DNA of 50,634 nt. Origin: Oscillospiraceae bacterium. Lineage in GTDB: Bacteria > Bacillota > Clostridia > Saccharofermentanales > Saccharofermentanaceae. A program made the translations under genes and the position numbers. Each line of letters opens with the position of its first letter. The stretch's first letter is position 1. Where the stretch lies: positions 1-50,634 of the forward strand of contig SVJC01000002.1 of the NCBI GenBank assembly GCA_015069215.1. Reading direction: 5' to 3'. The notes beneath the pieces were generated by a model. It searched no databases, was not told the origin of the DNA, and worked only from the letters and a program-made list of their open reading frames with translations. This document shows positions 26,976 to 37,071 of this stretch, in pieces.

Positions 26976-28723
26976 AAAAGAAGAATGACATCAGTTCCAT
27001 AGGCCCTTCGTTCCTGCTGATGACGGCGGGAGTACTCTTCATCTACTGCCTTACGGGCATGACGGCCGCGCGGTTGAGCAGCATCAAATGCGCAGTCCTT
27101 TTCGGCGTGTTCGTATCGTTCGTTGCATTTTACATGGTCAGCCGCATCAATAGCGTAAAGGCCGGATTATCAGGCCTTCTGGCGGGAATCCCCGTCGGGA
27201 TCGTCTCATATTTCGCGCTCGAAAATGCTTTCAATTCGGTGCAGCGCCTGACCATCGAATGCTTCGGGATCATGCTGAGATTCTTCTTTTTCGGATGCCT
27301 TACCGCGATAGTGCTCTGCTGCATCTCGCTGTACGCATCCAAAAAGTTCAAGACCGAAGATGCGGTATTCGCGGTGCTTGCGGCCGGGTTCACATTGAGA
27401 ACGATAATGGTATTGTTCACGCCGATGAACTTTTATCAGCACGACGTATCCTCGTTCGCGCCCGGATTCCAGGGCTTTCACGATGATTACATCATGTATA
27501 TCTACGAGAACTGGGCGCTCCCGGACGGCGACGTCAGGGACTTAGGTCAGCTCTACCATCCGCCGCTCCATTACATCCTGAGCGCATTGTTCTTCAAGCT
27601 GAATTCAGTGGTGTTCCCGGACCGCGCGGCTGCAGTGGACTGTTTAAAGACGCTGCCGTTCATCTGGAGCAGCGGCTTTGTGCTCTTCAGCCTCAAGATC
27701 TTCAGGCAGTTTAAGATCGAAGGCGTCGCGCTTGTTATGGCACTTGTCCTTGTGTGCCTCCATCCGCAGACGATATTCCTGTCGATCCAGGTAAATAACG
27801 ACGCTTTGGCCCTGATGCTCTTTGTCGCAGCGATCTATCTTGCACTCAGGTGGTATGAAAACCCCGATCTTACGACGATACTTTTCACGGCGCTTGCCAT
27901 CGGATGCGCCATGATGACCAAGCTCTCGATGGGCTTTGTCGCATTCCCGGTCGGCTTCCTGTTCCTGGCAAAACTCATTGAGACCGTCAGGAAAAAAGAG
28001 AAGAAAGGCAAGGTTTCCACGGGCGGACTCATAAAGCAGTTTGTTTGTTTCGGTGCCCTGGCATTCCCTTTGGGACTCTGGTATCCCGTAAAGAATTTCC
28101 TCGAGCACGGAACGCCTTTCACGTATGTCTTCCCGATCGATTCGTCGAGCGGGCAGGACGTCTGGATGTATTCACCGTGGCAGAGACTTTTCGCGCCTTC
28201 CATGGAATCCCTTAATAAGCCGTTCCTGGTGGAATCTTCTTCAAAACCCGGAGTTGATTACAACATATTCGTGGCGCTGCTAAAGACATCGCTTTTCGAC
28301 GAGAGGAATTTCGAATCGGATTATCTTATAAAATCCGGGTTATGTGTCTATGGGGCCGCCATAATAGTGGCGTTCGTGATCTTTATGAGCGCGCTCATAA
28401 TAACCGTCAGGTACATCAGGAAAAAGAAAATGACCGCAGGCTTCATGTCGCTCCTGATCCTTTGCGTTGTGATGCTCGGCTGCTACATAAGCTTCTGCTT
28501 CAAATACCCGGTAGTTTGCACGGAGAGCTTCAGATACATTGCGCCGGTCCTTCCCGCGGCGGGAGTTTTCCTGGGAATCTATGGCCGGGAATTTCCGAAA
28601 GGGGTCATTTGGAAGTCCGTTTTCGGGTGGCCCCTCACGTTTTTTGTCCTTGCAGTGTTCTCTTTCTACGGATCCTACGATCAATACAGGGTGGCCTGGG
28701 AGCATTTCATCAGGCCCCACTGA
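26969..28723 (+). CDS. Multi-TM glycosyltransferase-like protein (paralogue 2)
   Basis: QLYHPPLHYILSALFFKLN, QVNNDALALMLFVAAIYLALRWY, MMTKLSMGFVAFPVGFLF; ATG overlaps paralogue 1 stop. Confidence 0.78.
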   Translation: MVEKKNDISSIGPSFLLMTAGVLFIYCLTGMTAARLSSIKCAVLFGVFVSFVAFYMVSRINSVKAGLSGLLAGIPVGIVSYFALENAFNSVQRLTIECFGIMLRFFFFGCLTAIVLCCISLYASKKFKTEDAVFAVLAAGFTLRTIMVLFTPMNFYQHDVSSFAPGFQGFHDDYIMYIYENWALPDGDVRDLGQLYHPPLHYILSALFFKLNSVVFPDRAAAVDCLKTLPFIWSSGFVLFSLKIFRQFKIEGVALVMALVLVCLHPQTIFLSIQVNNDALALMLFVAAIYLALRWYENPDLTTILFTALAIGCAMMTKLSMGFVAFPVGFLFLAKLIETVRKKEKKGKVSTGGLIKQFVCFGALAFPLGLWYPVKNFLEHGTPFTYVFPIDSSSGQDVWMYSPWQRLFAPSMESLNKPFLVESSSKPGVDYNIFVALLKTSLFDERNFESDYLIKSGLCVYGAAIIVAFVIFMSALIITVRYIRKKKMTAGFMSLLILCVVMLGCYISFCFKYPVVCTESFRYIAPVLPAAGVFLGIYGREFPKGVIWKSVFGWPLTFFVLAVFSFYGSYDQYRVAWEHFIRPH

Positions 28724-28801
28724 CACATCTTTAAGGTGATGCGGTCAAATCAGGCTTGCCGTGTTATAATTCTTTTTGACTAAAAATAAAGGGGACCGGA
28801 T

Positions 28802-30202
28802 ATGGCACTTTTCGGAAAGAAAAAGAATGATGAGAATAAACCCGCGGAACAGAACGCCGAAGCGGCTTCAAGTTCCAAGGAGATGGAAATAATCCTCCAG
28901 GCACGTAAGGAGGAAGAGGAAGAACGTCAGGCGAAGATCGCGGCGCGCGAGGCTGAGCAGCAGGAATACAGGGATGCGATAGCTTCGGACATGACAAAGG
29001 CGGCTGAAGCGGCTGCCGATGTCCTTTCAATGTTTCCGGCTACGGACGGCAATGAGCGCTTCTTCATGCTGGTCGACGCAAATGTTTATACCGATCCGGT
29101 AAACGAAGGCGACGAGATCGTAACCGGCTACCTCCGCGGAAAGATCACCAAGGGTCAGGAGATCCAGGTCCTTTCAGGTCTTGACGATCTTAACACTGTT
29201 ACAGTCAACGTTATCCGCAATGATAACCGTGAAATAGTTGATGAGGCTTATAACGAGAAGGTTGAGCTTGAGCTCTCCAAGGGCGACTTCAAGGATCCCG
29301 AATCTCCGGATGAGGAGAAGGAATCCAGAGTCAGGAACTTCTCCATCCTCACGAACCTTCCCGCAGAAGAAGGCAAACTCGAAGGCATCCGTCTTCCTGC
29401 CATGCTCTGCGAGTTCTCCAGATATCAGGGCGACCAGGAATTCTTCGGTCAGCTGATGAACGCTGCGATGAAGACGGAATTCGTCGTTCCCGCAAAGGTT
29501 ACCGGCGGATCGAACAACCAGAGGAGAGTCGCTTTCGCAGGACTCCAGTCCAACAAGGAGGAAGGAAAGCCCATGCTTCCCGCTTTCTCCGGCATGAAGG
29601 CATTCGAAAAGCATAAGGGAATGCTTGCCAAGACCGGCGGCTTCAACACCGGCATCAGCATGGATTTCTCACAGATCTGCAGCGTTGCAAGAGACGAGAA
29701 TCACGGCGGATGCGTAGTCGATCCTCTCGGCCCCGTCATTTTCGCGCTTCCCAAGCCGGTCCTCGACACTGCGGTCAACACGATCCAGTTCAGTTACCTT
29801 TTCGGCGAGAACAAGAAGGCTGAGACATTCCGGGAAGCTCCGAAGGCAGAGGAAAAGCCCGCTCAGAGGCTCAGGGAATACAATGTTCAGAACCTCATTC
29901 CTGCAGGCGAGTCCAACTACATCATGGACGCCGTCAGGAAATACGGCGGTTCTCATTCAGAGATCTCCAAGATCTGCGTCGTCATGGTCGTTGCAGTTGA
30001 TGATCCTCAGGACAAGTCATATGTCTGCATCGTGGACTGCAGCAAGGAGAAGTTCGACATGAGCTGCAAGGGCCTCGAAAAGGTCATCAAGCCTTACATG
30101 AGGACCATAAAGAAACTCCAGTTCCGTCCTTATGACAAGGAACAGTTCCCCGACGAATTCATAGCGAGATACCCTTGGGCATACAACAAGCTTTCATTCT
30201 GA
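28802..30202 (+). CDS. SseB-domain protein with charged coil and possible translation-factor-domain-2-like barrel
   Basis: FSQICSVARDENHGGCVVDPLGPVIFALPK typical of SseB N-domain; FMLVDANVYTDPVNEGDEIVTGYLRGKITKGQEIQV resembles a domain-2 barrel. Confidence 0.7.
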   Translation: MALFGKKKNDENKPAEQNAEAASSSKEMEIILQARKEEEEERQAKIAAREAEQQEYRDAIASDMTKAAEAAADVLSMFPATDGNERFFMLVDANVYTDPVNEGDEIVTGYLRGKITKGQEIQVLSGLDDLNTVTVNVIRNDNREIVDEAYNEKVELELSKGDFKDPESPDEEKESRVRNFSILTNLPAEEGKLEGIRLPAMLCEFSRYQGDQEFFGQLMNAAMKTEFVVPAKVTGGSNNQRRVAFAGLQSNKEEGKPMLPAFSGMKAFEKHKGMLAKTGGFNTGISMDFSQICSVARDENHGGCVVDPLGPVIFALPKPVLDTAVNTIQFSYLFGENKKAETFREAPKAEEKPAQRLREYNVQNLIPAGESNYIMDAVRKYGGSHSEISKICVVMVVAVDDPQDKSYVCIVDCSKEKFDMSCKGLEKVIKPYMRTIKKLQFRPYDKEQFPDEFIARYPWAYNKLSF

Positions 30203-30209
30203 GGTTTTG

Positions 30210-30854
30210 ATGAATTACTACTACATTGACTTCGAAAACGTAAAGACCGCGGGACTCAAGGGAGTGGATGCGCTTCCTTCTTCTGACACCGTCAAGATCT
30301 TTGCAAAGGGCGGTTCCGACCAGATGAAGTTCAATGACATCAAGACGCTGATGGCTGCAAAGGCAACCGTGACGATCGAAGATGTTGTCACGGGCACCAA
30401 GAACGCTCTGGATTTCCAGCTCCTGACAGACCTCATGATCGACTGCGTGAAAAGGGCCGGTATGTCTCCTGCACCGAAGTTCGTGATAATCTCCGCGGAC
30501 CACGGATACGATCCCGCGATCACGCAGATGAAGAAGCGCGGCGTAAACAACGTTTACAGAGCAACCACGATAAAGGACGCGGAGAACGGCAATTTCGCCG
30601 GCAAGGAGCCAAAGCAGCCCCGCGCCAAAAAGACAACAGACGACAAGAAGGAAGAAAAGCCCCGTAAAAAGGCGGCTCCCAAGGCTGATACTCCCGCTTC
30701 CGATGCCCCCGTGGCTTCTGCCGCAAAGACAGAGCCTTCCAAGACTCAAAAACCCGAGCAGAAGCAGCCTTCATCAAGGCCTTCGAGAAGGCGCGTCCAT
30801 TCCAGAACTATCAATAAAGACGATAAGAACGCCACGGAAACTCCGAAAAAATGA
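30210..30854 (+). CDS. PIN/NYN-like domain protein with basic low-complexity C-terminal tail
   Basis: NYYYIDFENVKTAGLKG, KNALDFQLLTDLM, KFVIISADHGYDPAITQMKKRG; Lys/Ala/Pro-rich tail. Confidence 0.8.
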   Translation: MNYYYIDFENVKTAGLKGVDALPSSDTVKIFAKGGSDQMKFNDIKTLMAAKATVTIEDVVTGTKNALDFQLLTDLMIDCVKRAGMSPAPKFVIISADHGYDPAITQMKKRGVNNVYRATTIKDAENGNFAGKEPKQPRAKKTTDDKKEEKPRKKAAPKADTPASDAPVASAAKTEPSKTQKPEQKQPSSRPSRRRVHSRTINKDDKNATETPKK

Positions 30855-30937
30855 CATCTTGAATAAACAAATTCCTAAATGCGCGTGATACAATTACGCG
30901 TAGGATAGATCTATATGGCAGTTTTTCGGGGATAGAT

Positions 30938-33900
30938 ATGCTTCAGATCAAAGACATCCGCAAGGAATACAAAACGGGAAATCTTGTTCAGAAGGCGCTT
31001 GACGGCGTCTCTCTTAATCTTCGCGACAATGAATTCGTCGCGATCTTAGGTCCTTCCGGCTCAGGCAAGACAACGCTCCTCAACATAATCGGAGGTCTTG
31101 ACCGTTACGATTCGGGCGACCTTGTAATCAACGGGATCTCAACGAAGAAGTACAAAGACAGGGACTGGGACGCCTACAGAAACCACACGATCGGTTTCGT
31201 TTTCCAAAGCTATAACCTGATCCCTCATCAGACGGTCCTGGCAAACGTCGAGCTCGCTCTGACGATCTCGGGCATCAGCGGCAAGGAAAGAAAAGAGAAG
31301 GCTTTGGCAGCCCTTGATAAGGTCGGCCTTAAAGAGCAGGCTCACAAAAAGCCGAACCAGATGTCCGGCGGACAGATGCAGCGTGTTGCAATCGCGAGAG
31401 CGCTCGTAAACGACCCGGACATCCTCCTGGCAGATGAGCCCACGGGCGCGCTGGACTCCGATACGAGCGTCCAGGTCATGGACCTTCTGAAGGAAGTCGC
31501 GAAAGACAGGCTCGTAGTCATGGTCACCCATAACCCTGAGCTCGCAGAGCAGTACGCGACCAGGATCGTCAGGGTAAAAGACGGTAAGATAATCGGCGAC
31601 ACTGATCCTTACAAGCCTGAGGATTCGATGATAAAGCCGCCCGTCCATAAGCGCATCGGCAAAGCTTCAATGAGCTTTTTCACGGCTCTGGCACTGAGCT
31701 TCAACAACCTCCTGACAAAGAAGACGAGGACCATTCTCGTTGCATTTGCAGGCTCGATCGGCATCATAGGGATCGCACTTATCATGTCTCTTTCAAACGG
31801 CGTCAACAAATACATCGATGACACCGAGAAAAAGACCCTGTCGCAATATCCTTTGCAGATCGAGAGCTCGTCAGTGTCACTGATGCAGCTCATGATGGTC
31901 AACACCGATTCGTGGAAGGAAGCAGAGCCCGGCAAGATCACGGAGATCCCGAGCGTTTCGCAGATCCTTTCGACATTTAAGAGCAACGACCTGATCTCGC
32001 TTAGAAGTCATTTCGATGAGAAGACTCCCGAGATCTATGACCTCACGAACGGCATCGAGTACAGGTATTCGCTCCAGCCACAGATCTTCGATTATTCAAG
32101 CAAGACGGGCGATTTCAGACAGGTTAATCCGAACGAGGACTTCAAGTCCATGGGCATGTCCTCTTCCTCGATGTTCACATCGGCTTACACGATGAATGTA
32201 TTTTTCGAGCTGCCCGAAAACGATGACCTCTACATCAACCAGTACGACATCAAGACCGGCAGGTGGCCCCAAAATTCAAGCGAAGCGGTCCTCGTCATTT
32301 CGTCGAACGGAAGCGTGAGCGATTACATAATCTATGTTTTCGGACTCCGCGACAGAAAAGAACTCGACAAGATGATCGACGACTTCACGAACGGAAAGAC
32401 CGTCTCGTCTGATCAGGAGAAATACACCTGGCCCTACAGCGCGTTCATGGACAAGGTCTTCAAGGTCGCTCCCGCATTTGATTTCTACAAGTACGACAGC
32501 ACGCACAAGATCTATTCCGACATGAGGAAAGATTCAAAGTTCATGAACGATCTCCTCAAGAAATCGCGTGATCTCAAGATCGTCGGGATCGTCCAGCCCA
32601 AGGACGGGGAGGACATCCAGATGCTGAATTCCGGCATCTATTACGGCAAGCACCTGATCGAGGAACTGCGCGCGGAATCCGAGAATGCCGATGTCGTAAA
32701 GGCACAGCTTGCTGACCGCGAGACCAATGTTCTCACCGGCGTCAGATTCGACGATGAGAACGAAGACTTTGACATGGGAGAACTTTTCTCCGTCGACGAA
32801 GACAAGATGAAGGATGCTTTCAAGTTTGACGAGAATGCGCTGAAATTCGACAAGAACAAGCTGACGGATCTTAACGGCATCGACTTCGCGAAAGAACTTG
32901 CCAACGCGATGCCCAAGATGAACTCAAAGGACATATCCAAGCTCCTTAATAACGTTAAGCTGGACGTCAATTACGAAGAGCTGGGCAAGCTCGTTACGAA
33001 CGTAATGAACGGATATCTTGCTTATGCAGCAAAGGATCCGAAGACAGACTACGCGAAAATGCCGGATGCCTTCAATGCTTATCTGAACTCTGCAGAGGGA
33101 AAGGCACTGATCCGCGAGCAGATCATGAAGATAATCAAGGACAGCATCGGCGACGTATCGCAGAAGGCGATCAGAAAGGCCGAGACAGCCATCATGGACG
33201 GCTTTGCGGAATATGCTTCAAAGCAGGGATGGGATCTCACATCGGGTAATCTCACGCAGTACATGACACAGTACCTCAATACCGATGAAGGAAGAAAACT
33301 CGCGCAGAAGCAGTTCAATGCAGTAACCGATGAGATCGTCGGCAACGTAAAGATCACCGACAAGCAGATGTCCGCTTTTGTTAAGGCACTGACGAACGGC
33401 TATCAGAAGTATGCGAAGGAACATAACGCACCTGATCCGTCTCTGCTTGCAAAATCCTTCGCTGCTTACGCCAGCTCCAAAGAGGGTTCCAAGCTCATCA
33501 CCGACGGTGCGATGAAGGCCGTAAACACGGAAAGCATAATGAAGCAGGTCTCAAAGAACGTCAACTCTTATTCGCAGTCGATGGGAACGCAGATCGGCGG
33601 AGCTATGAAGAAGATATTCAAGAAGGTCGCGACGCAGATCGGAAAGAATGTCACGAGCGCTCTGAAGGAAACGTTCTCCAATTTCGGAGATGCCCTCATG
33701 ATCGATGAAGACGCGATCGCAGGCGCATTCAAGATGAACATGGACCAGTCGCAGATGGAATCTTTCATGGCCGAGATGATGGGCGGAAACACGACCTCCG
33801 CCGACGCAAATCTTGCCGCTTTCGGCTACCGCGAAGCAGATGACTTAAGCTCTATCACCATCTACCCGAAGGATTTCGAGAGCAAGGACAAGATCGTAAA

Positions 33901-34420
33901 GATAATCGATGACTACAACAAGGCTGCAGAAGATGCCGGTGACGAAGACAAGTCCATCACCTACACGGACATCGTAGGCGCGCTGATGAAGTCAGTCACG
34001 AAGATCATCAACACGATCTCATACGTCCTCATCGCGTTCGTCGCGATCTCGCTCGTCGTATCCTCGATCATGATCGGAGTCATCACATATATCAGCGTCT
34101 TAGAGCGCCGCAAGGAGATCGGTATCCTGCGCGCGATGGGCGCATCGAAACTGAATGTCGCCCAGGTATTTAACGCGGAGACCGTCATCACCGGCTTCCT
34201 GGCAGGTCTTTTAGGTGTTGGGATTTCGCTCCTGCTCCTGATCCCGGGCAACTACCTGATCCACAAGATAGGTGAGACGGAAGCGGTAAGCGCCGCGCTG
34301 CCTGTTCTTCCGGGAATCGCACTTGTTTTCTTAAGTGTGCTTCTTACGCTCATCGGAGGCATCATTCCTTCAAGAACGGCATCCAAGCAGGATCCCGTCA
34401 CAGCTCTCAGGACCGACTGA
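30938..34420 (+). CDS. ABC transporter, ATPase fused to FtsX/MacB-type permease with large extracytoplasmic insert
   Basis: [51 protein letters not shown]-term [23 protein letters not shown]. Confidence 0.93.
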   Translation: MLQIKDIRKEYKTGNLVQKALDGVSLNLRDNEFVAILGPSGSGKTTLLNIIGGLDRYDSGDLVINGISTKKYKDRDWDAYRNHTIGFVFQSYNLIPHQTVLANVELALTISGISGKERKEKALAALDKVGLKEQAHKKPNQMSGGQMQRVAIARALVNDPDILLADEPTGALDSDTSVQVMDLLKEVAKDRLVVMVTHNPELAEQYATRIVRVKDGKIIGDTDPYKPEDSMIKPPVHKRIGKASMSFFTALALSFNNLLTKKTRTILVAFAGSIGIIGIALIMSLSNGVNKYIDDTEKKTLSQYPLQIESSSVSLMQLMMVNTDSWKEAEPGKITEIPSVSQILSTFKSNDLISLRSHFDEKTPEIYDLTNGIEYRYSLQPQIFDYSSKTGDFRQVNPNEDFKSMGMSSSSMFTSAYTMNVFFELPENDDLYINQYDIKTGRWPQNSSEAVLVISSNGSVSDYIIYVFGLRDRKELDKMIDDFTNGKTVSSDQEKYTWPYSAFMDKVFKVAPAFDFYKYDSTHKIYSDMRKDSKFMNDLLKKSRDLKIVGIVQPKDGEDIQMLNSGIYYGKHLIEELRAESENADVVKAQLADRETNVLTGVRFDDENEDFDMGELFSVDEDKMKDAFKFDENALKFDKNKLTDLNGIDFAKELANAMPKMNSKDISKLLNNVKLDVNYEELGKLVTNVMNGYLAYAAKDPKTDYAKMPDAFNAYLNSAEGKALIREQIMKIIKDSIGDVSQKAIRKAETAIMDGFAEYASKQGWDLTSGNLTQYMTQYLNTDEGRKLAQKQFNAVTDEIVGNVKITDKQMSAFVKALTNGYQKYAKEHNAPDPSLLAKSFAAYASSKEGSKLITDGAMKAVNTESIMKQVSKNVNSYSQSMGTQIGGAMKKIFKKVATQIGKNVTSALKETFSNFGDALMIDEDAIAGAFKMNMDQSQMESFMAEMMGGNTTSADANLAAFGYREADDLSSITIYPKDFESKDKIVKIIDDYNKAAEDAGDEDKSITYTDIVGALMKSVTKIINTISYVLIAFVAISLVVSSIMIGVITYISVLERRKEIGILRAMGASKLNVAQVFNAETVITGFLAGLLGVGISLLLLIPGNYLIHKIGETEAVSAALPVLPGIALVFLSVLLTLIGGIIPSRTASKQDPVTALRTD

Positions 34421-34426
34421 CAAATA

Positions 34427-36142
34427 TCATTCGGCGAGGTTTTCTTTGATCTCCGTTTTCTTGGCGTACATGCGGTCATCGGCAAGGCGCTCTGCCATTG
34501 CGAGGCTCATTCCCGTTCCGTTCTCATAAACAGCCATGCCGCAGGGTATGAAAAGCGGGATCTCCGGCTTTTCATTTGTGTTGTATTCATCGATATAAGC
34601 ATCAAAAAGCTCCAAGGCTTTCTCGTATTCTTTTTCGACATCGGGGCCTGTCATGATGGCCATGAACTCATCGCCGCCGGTCCTGAAGCACCACGTTCCC
34701 GCAAACGTTCCGAAGGTTGACTTGATCGCTTCGGCAGCCGCAATGATGCGTCTGTCGCCTTCGAGGTGGCCGTGCCGGTCGTTGACCTTCTTGAGGTCGT
34801 TTACGTCAAACTGGACAAGGATGCATTTTCCGGATTCGCCGTTCTGAAGAACATCTTCGCACTCATTGAATGCGAGGCGGTTTGAAAGCCCCGTCAGGCC
34901 GTCTACTCTTGCGAGCCTTGCCTGGATGTCTGACTCAAGACTGCGCTTGTTGGTCTCGATCATGGAGGTGGTCTCGTAGATCAGAAGGACGATGAAGAAT
35001 ACCGTCAGACCGATCCTCGTTGCTGCAGCGTTATCTTCCTGCCAGCCGGGCAGATAGTAGCGGATCATATCGATCGTGCCTGTCGCGAAAAGAACTCCGA
35101 AAGCAAACAGCATGTAGCGGTATCTGTTGTCCCTTTCCTTGTCGAGCTTCATTTCGCGCACGAACATGAATACCATGAAGCCTATTACGATCGCGATTAT
35201 CGTGTGCGACAGGACGAGGATATTGTGGAAGTCCGTAACGTTCGTGATGAGGCACAAAAGGCTCAATATGAAATTGCCCGTAACGAGCCAGACCGTGATC
35301 TTAACGAGATGCGAATTGAGGTTCTCCGTCATGGCGGAGAAGAAGATCATCGCAGGCGCAGGAAGCAGCACGAGACACATGTGCTCAATCAGTCTTATGA
35401 CACCCGGATTGCCCGTGACCAGGAACATTATGTGCGTACCCGTATGCGTATAAAGCGCGAGGATTATGGTCATGGTCCCGAGCGCGATCGTCTCAACCAT
35501 TTTCGTAGTCCTTCTATTCTGGAACGCACCGAAAACAACGAGTGAAATGCCGAGGAACAAAGCAGAGAAGCTTAAGATGAACTTCCAGAAATTCCTGTGC
35601 AGGATACCCTTGATGAAAGAAGCGCCGCCTTCTGCGTGCATGCCGCGGAATGAAGTCCACTTGCCCTTTAGAAGTGAATCGTATTCGATCGTCAGCGTGC
35701 GGCTTCCCTCGAATTCGGGAACGTTTACGACGTGAATGTATTCGCCGTAGTAATCACCGTAGATGGGGAGAAGCTTCGGCTTGAAATCGTATATGAGTGC
35801 ATTGTCCAGATAGATCTTGAAATTGAGATTGCAGGTGGAGAAGCAGAGGTCTGCGCCGTTGAACGTTGACCATTCGATATTCTTGTACATGGAGATCGTG
35901 TTTACCGGATCGAAAACGGGATTCTCGGGATCAGCATCCTCATCCTGTCTTACGTTCGGGCTTGCGCCGCCGTTATACTTCCATTCATCGTTAACGGGAC
36001 GGTTCGGCGAATATACATTTCCGTCGGGAATGCTGAACACGAATAAAAGCCCCAGAAGGACTGCGGCTATTGCAACTATTGCCAGATTGATATATGCAAA
36101 AGTCTTATTCATTGGACGGACCGCCGGGTCAGTTGTGTGCAA
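34427..36142 (-). CDS. Membrane diguanylate cyclase with intact GGDEF motif
   Basis: RVDGLTGLSNRLAFNE, CFRTGGDEFMAIM; multi-TM N-terminal half. Confidence 0.9.
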   Translation of the reverse strand: MHTTDPAVRPMNKTFAYINLAIVAIAAVLLGLLFVFSIPDGNVYSPNRPVNDEWKYNGGASPNVRQDEDADPENPVFDPVNTISMYKNIEWSTFNGADLCFSTCNLNFKIYLDNALIYDFKPKLLPIYGDYYGEYIHVVNVPEFEGSRTLTIEYDSLLKGKWTSFRGMHAEGGASFIKGILHRNFWKFILSFSALFLGISLVVFGAFQNRRTTKMVETIALGTMTIILALYTHTGTHIMFLVTGNPGVIRLIEHMCLVLLPAPAMIFFSAMTENLNSHLVKITVWLVTGNFILSLLCLITNVTDFHNILVLSHTIIAIVIGFMVFMFVREMKLDKERDNRYRYMLFAFGVLFATGTIDMIRYYLPGWQEDNAAATRIGLTVFFIVLLIYETTSMIETNKRSLESDIQARLARVDGLTGLSNRLAFNECEDVLQNGESGKCILVQFDVNDLKKVNDRHGHLEGDRRIIAAAEAIKSTFGTFAGTWCFRTGGDEFMAIMTGPDVEKEYEKALELFDAYIDEYNTNEKPEIPLFIPCGMAVYENGTGMSLAMAERLADDRMYAKKTEIKENLAE

Positions 36143-36239
36143 TCGATATCCCTATTAAGTATATCACCTTGTTTTACATTATAAAATGCAGTTGTTTTGA
36201 TAAGAACCGCCGGAGTTTTTTGGTTGGTTTAGATGGTGA

Positions 36240-36421
36240 TGATTCCGGATTTCGAAAAAGCTGATTTTGGAATGAAAAAAACCTCGAAAAATAGGCGGTG
36301 GAGAAAGATTTTTCATTCCACAAAAACGAAAAACGATTTCTGGAATGATTTTTCGCGCTGAGATATCAAATTTGCTTGAAAAACATCATTCCAAAAATGC
36401 GGTTTTATAAATCTGGAATGA
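36240..36421. repeat. Three 36-bp interrupted palindromes at 73-bp period (same family as 17538..17938)
   Basis: Units 36240-36275 (degenerate left arm), 36313-36348, 36386-36421; arms TCATTCCA/TGGAATGA. Confidence 0.9.
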
Positions 36422-36433
36422 AGCCGGCCATAA

Positions 36434-36459
36434 AGAAAAAGGGCTGCAAAAGCAGCCCC
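36434..36459 (-). terminator. Rho-independent terminator of the XRE regulator gene
   Basis: Minus strand GGGCTGC-TTTT-GCAGCCC then TTTTTCTTT. Confidence 0.85.
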
Positions 36460-36480
36460 ATAGAAGTCCTTGTCTTTTCA

Positions 36481-36924
36481 TCAGTTCCAGTGCTTAAGCT
36501 GTGAAAGAAGCCTGTCATACTGAAGGCGTCTGTCGGAGTCTTCAAGCTTTTCGGGATTGGGCATGTGCTCCATCAGAAAGTCGAGAAGATCGTCTTTGGA
36601 CTTGTACACGAAATCGCCGTCGGTGTAGCACCATTTGCAGTAGTCTTCGTTGAAGAATCCGTCGGGTTCGCGGCTGATGTTGATGTCTTCGTTAAGAGGC
36701 ATTCCGCAGCACTGGCAGTAGAGCTGCCTGGGGCTCCCGAGGATGGTGTTGATCGAGATGTCGAATTCTCTTGAGATGATCTTCAATGTCTCTGTGTTGG
36801 GCTGTGTCTCGCCTGTTTCCCAGCGGCTTACAGCCTGTCTTGTGACCAGGACTCTTTCTGCAAACTGATCCTGTGTAAGGTTATTTGCTTCTCTTATCTT
36901 TTTCAAAATATCTTTGGTATCCAT
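36481..36924 (-). CDS. XRE-family HTH regulator with C-terminal zinc-ribbon domain
   Basis: IREANNLTQDQFAERVLVTRQAVSRWETGETQPN; YCQCCGMPLNED...NEDYCKWCYTDGDF. Confidence 0.9.
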   Translation of the reverse strand: MDTKDILKKIREANNLTQDQFAERVLVTRQAVSRWETGETQPNTETLKIISREFDISINTILGSPRQLYCQCCGMPLNEDINISREPDGFFNEDYCKWCYTDGDFVYKSKDDLLDFLMEHMPNPEKLEDSDRRLQYDRLLSQLKHWN

Positions 36925-37007
36925 GACGTGAACTCCTTTGCTTTTGATAGCTCCATTATGGATTCCGGGGCGGATGATGACAAGCAACGTGTTGTTGCAT
37001 TTTCTTG

Positions 37008-37052
37008 TTGACAAACGGGATTAATCCTGTAAAATTGAAAACGATTTTCAAT
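37008..37052 (+). promoter_or_regulatory. Promoter with overlapping Fur/Zur-type operator
   Basis: TTGACA-N16-TAAAAT; near-palindrome ATTGAAAACGATTTTCAAT (37034-37052) abutting the -10. Confidence 0.7.
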
Positions 37053-37071
37053 TTCAATTGAGGAGACGGAC

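Noticed and set aside
30880-30902. Imperfect dyad TGCGCGTGATACAATTACGCGTA upstream of the ABC transporter gene
   Set aside because: Overlaps a possible -10 (TACAAT) but no clear -35; too weak to call an operator.
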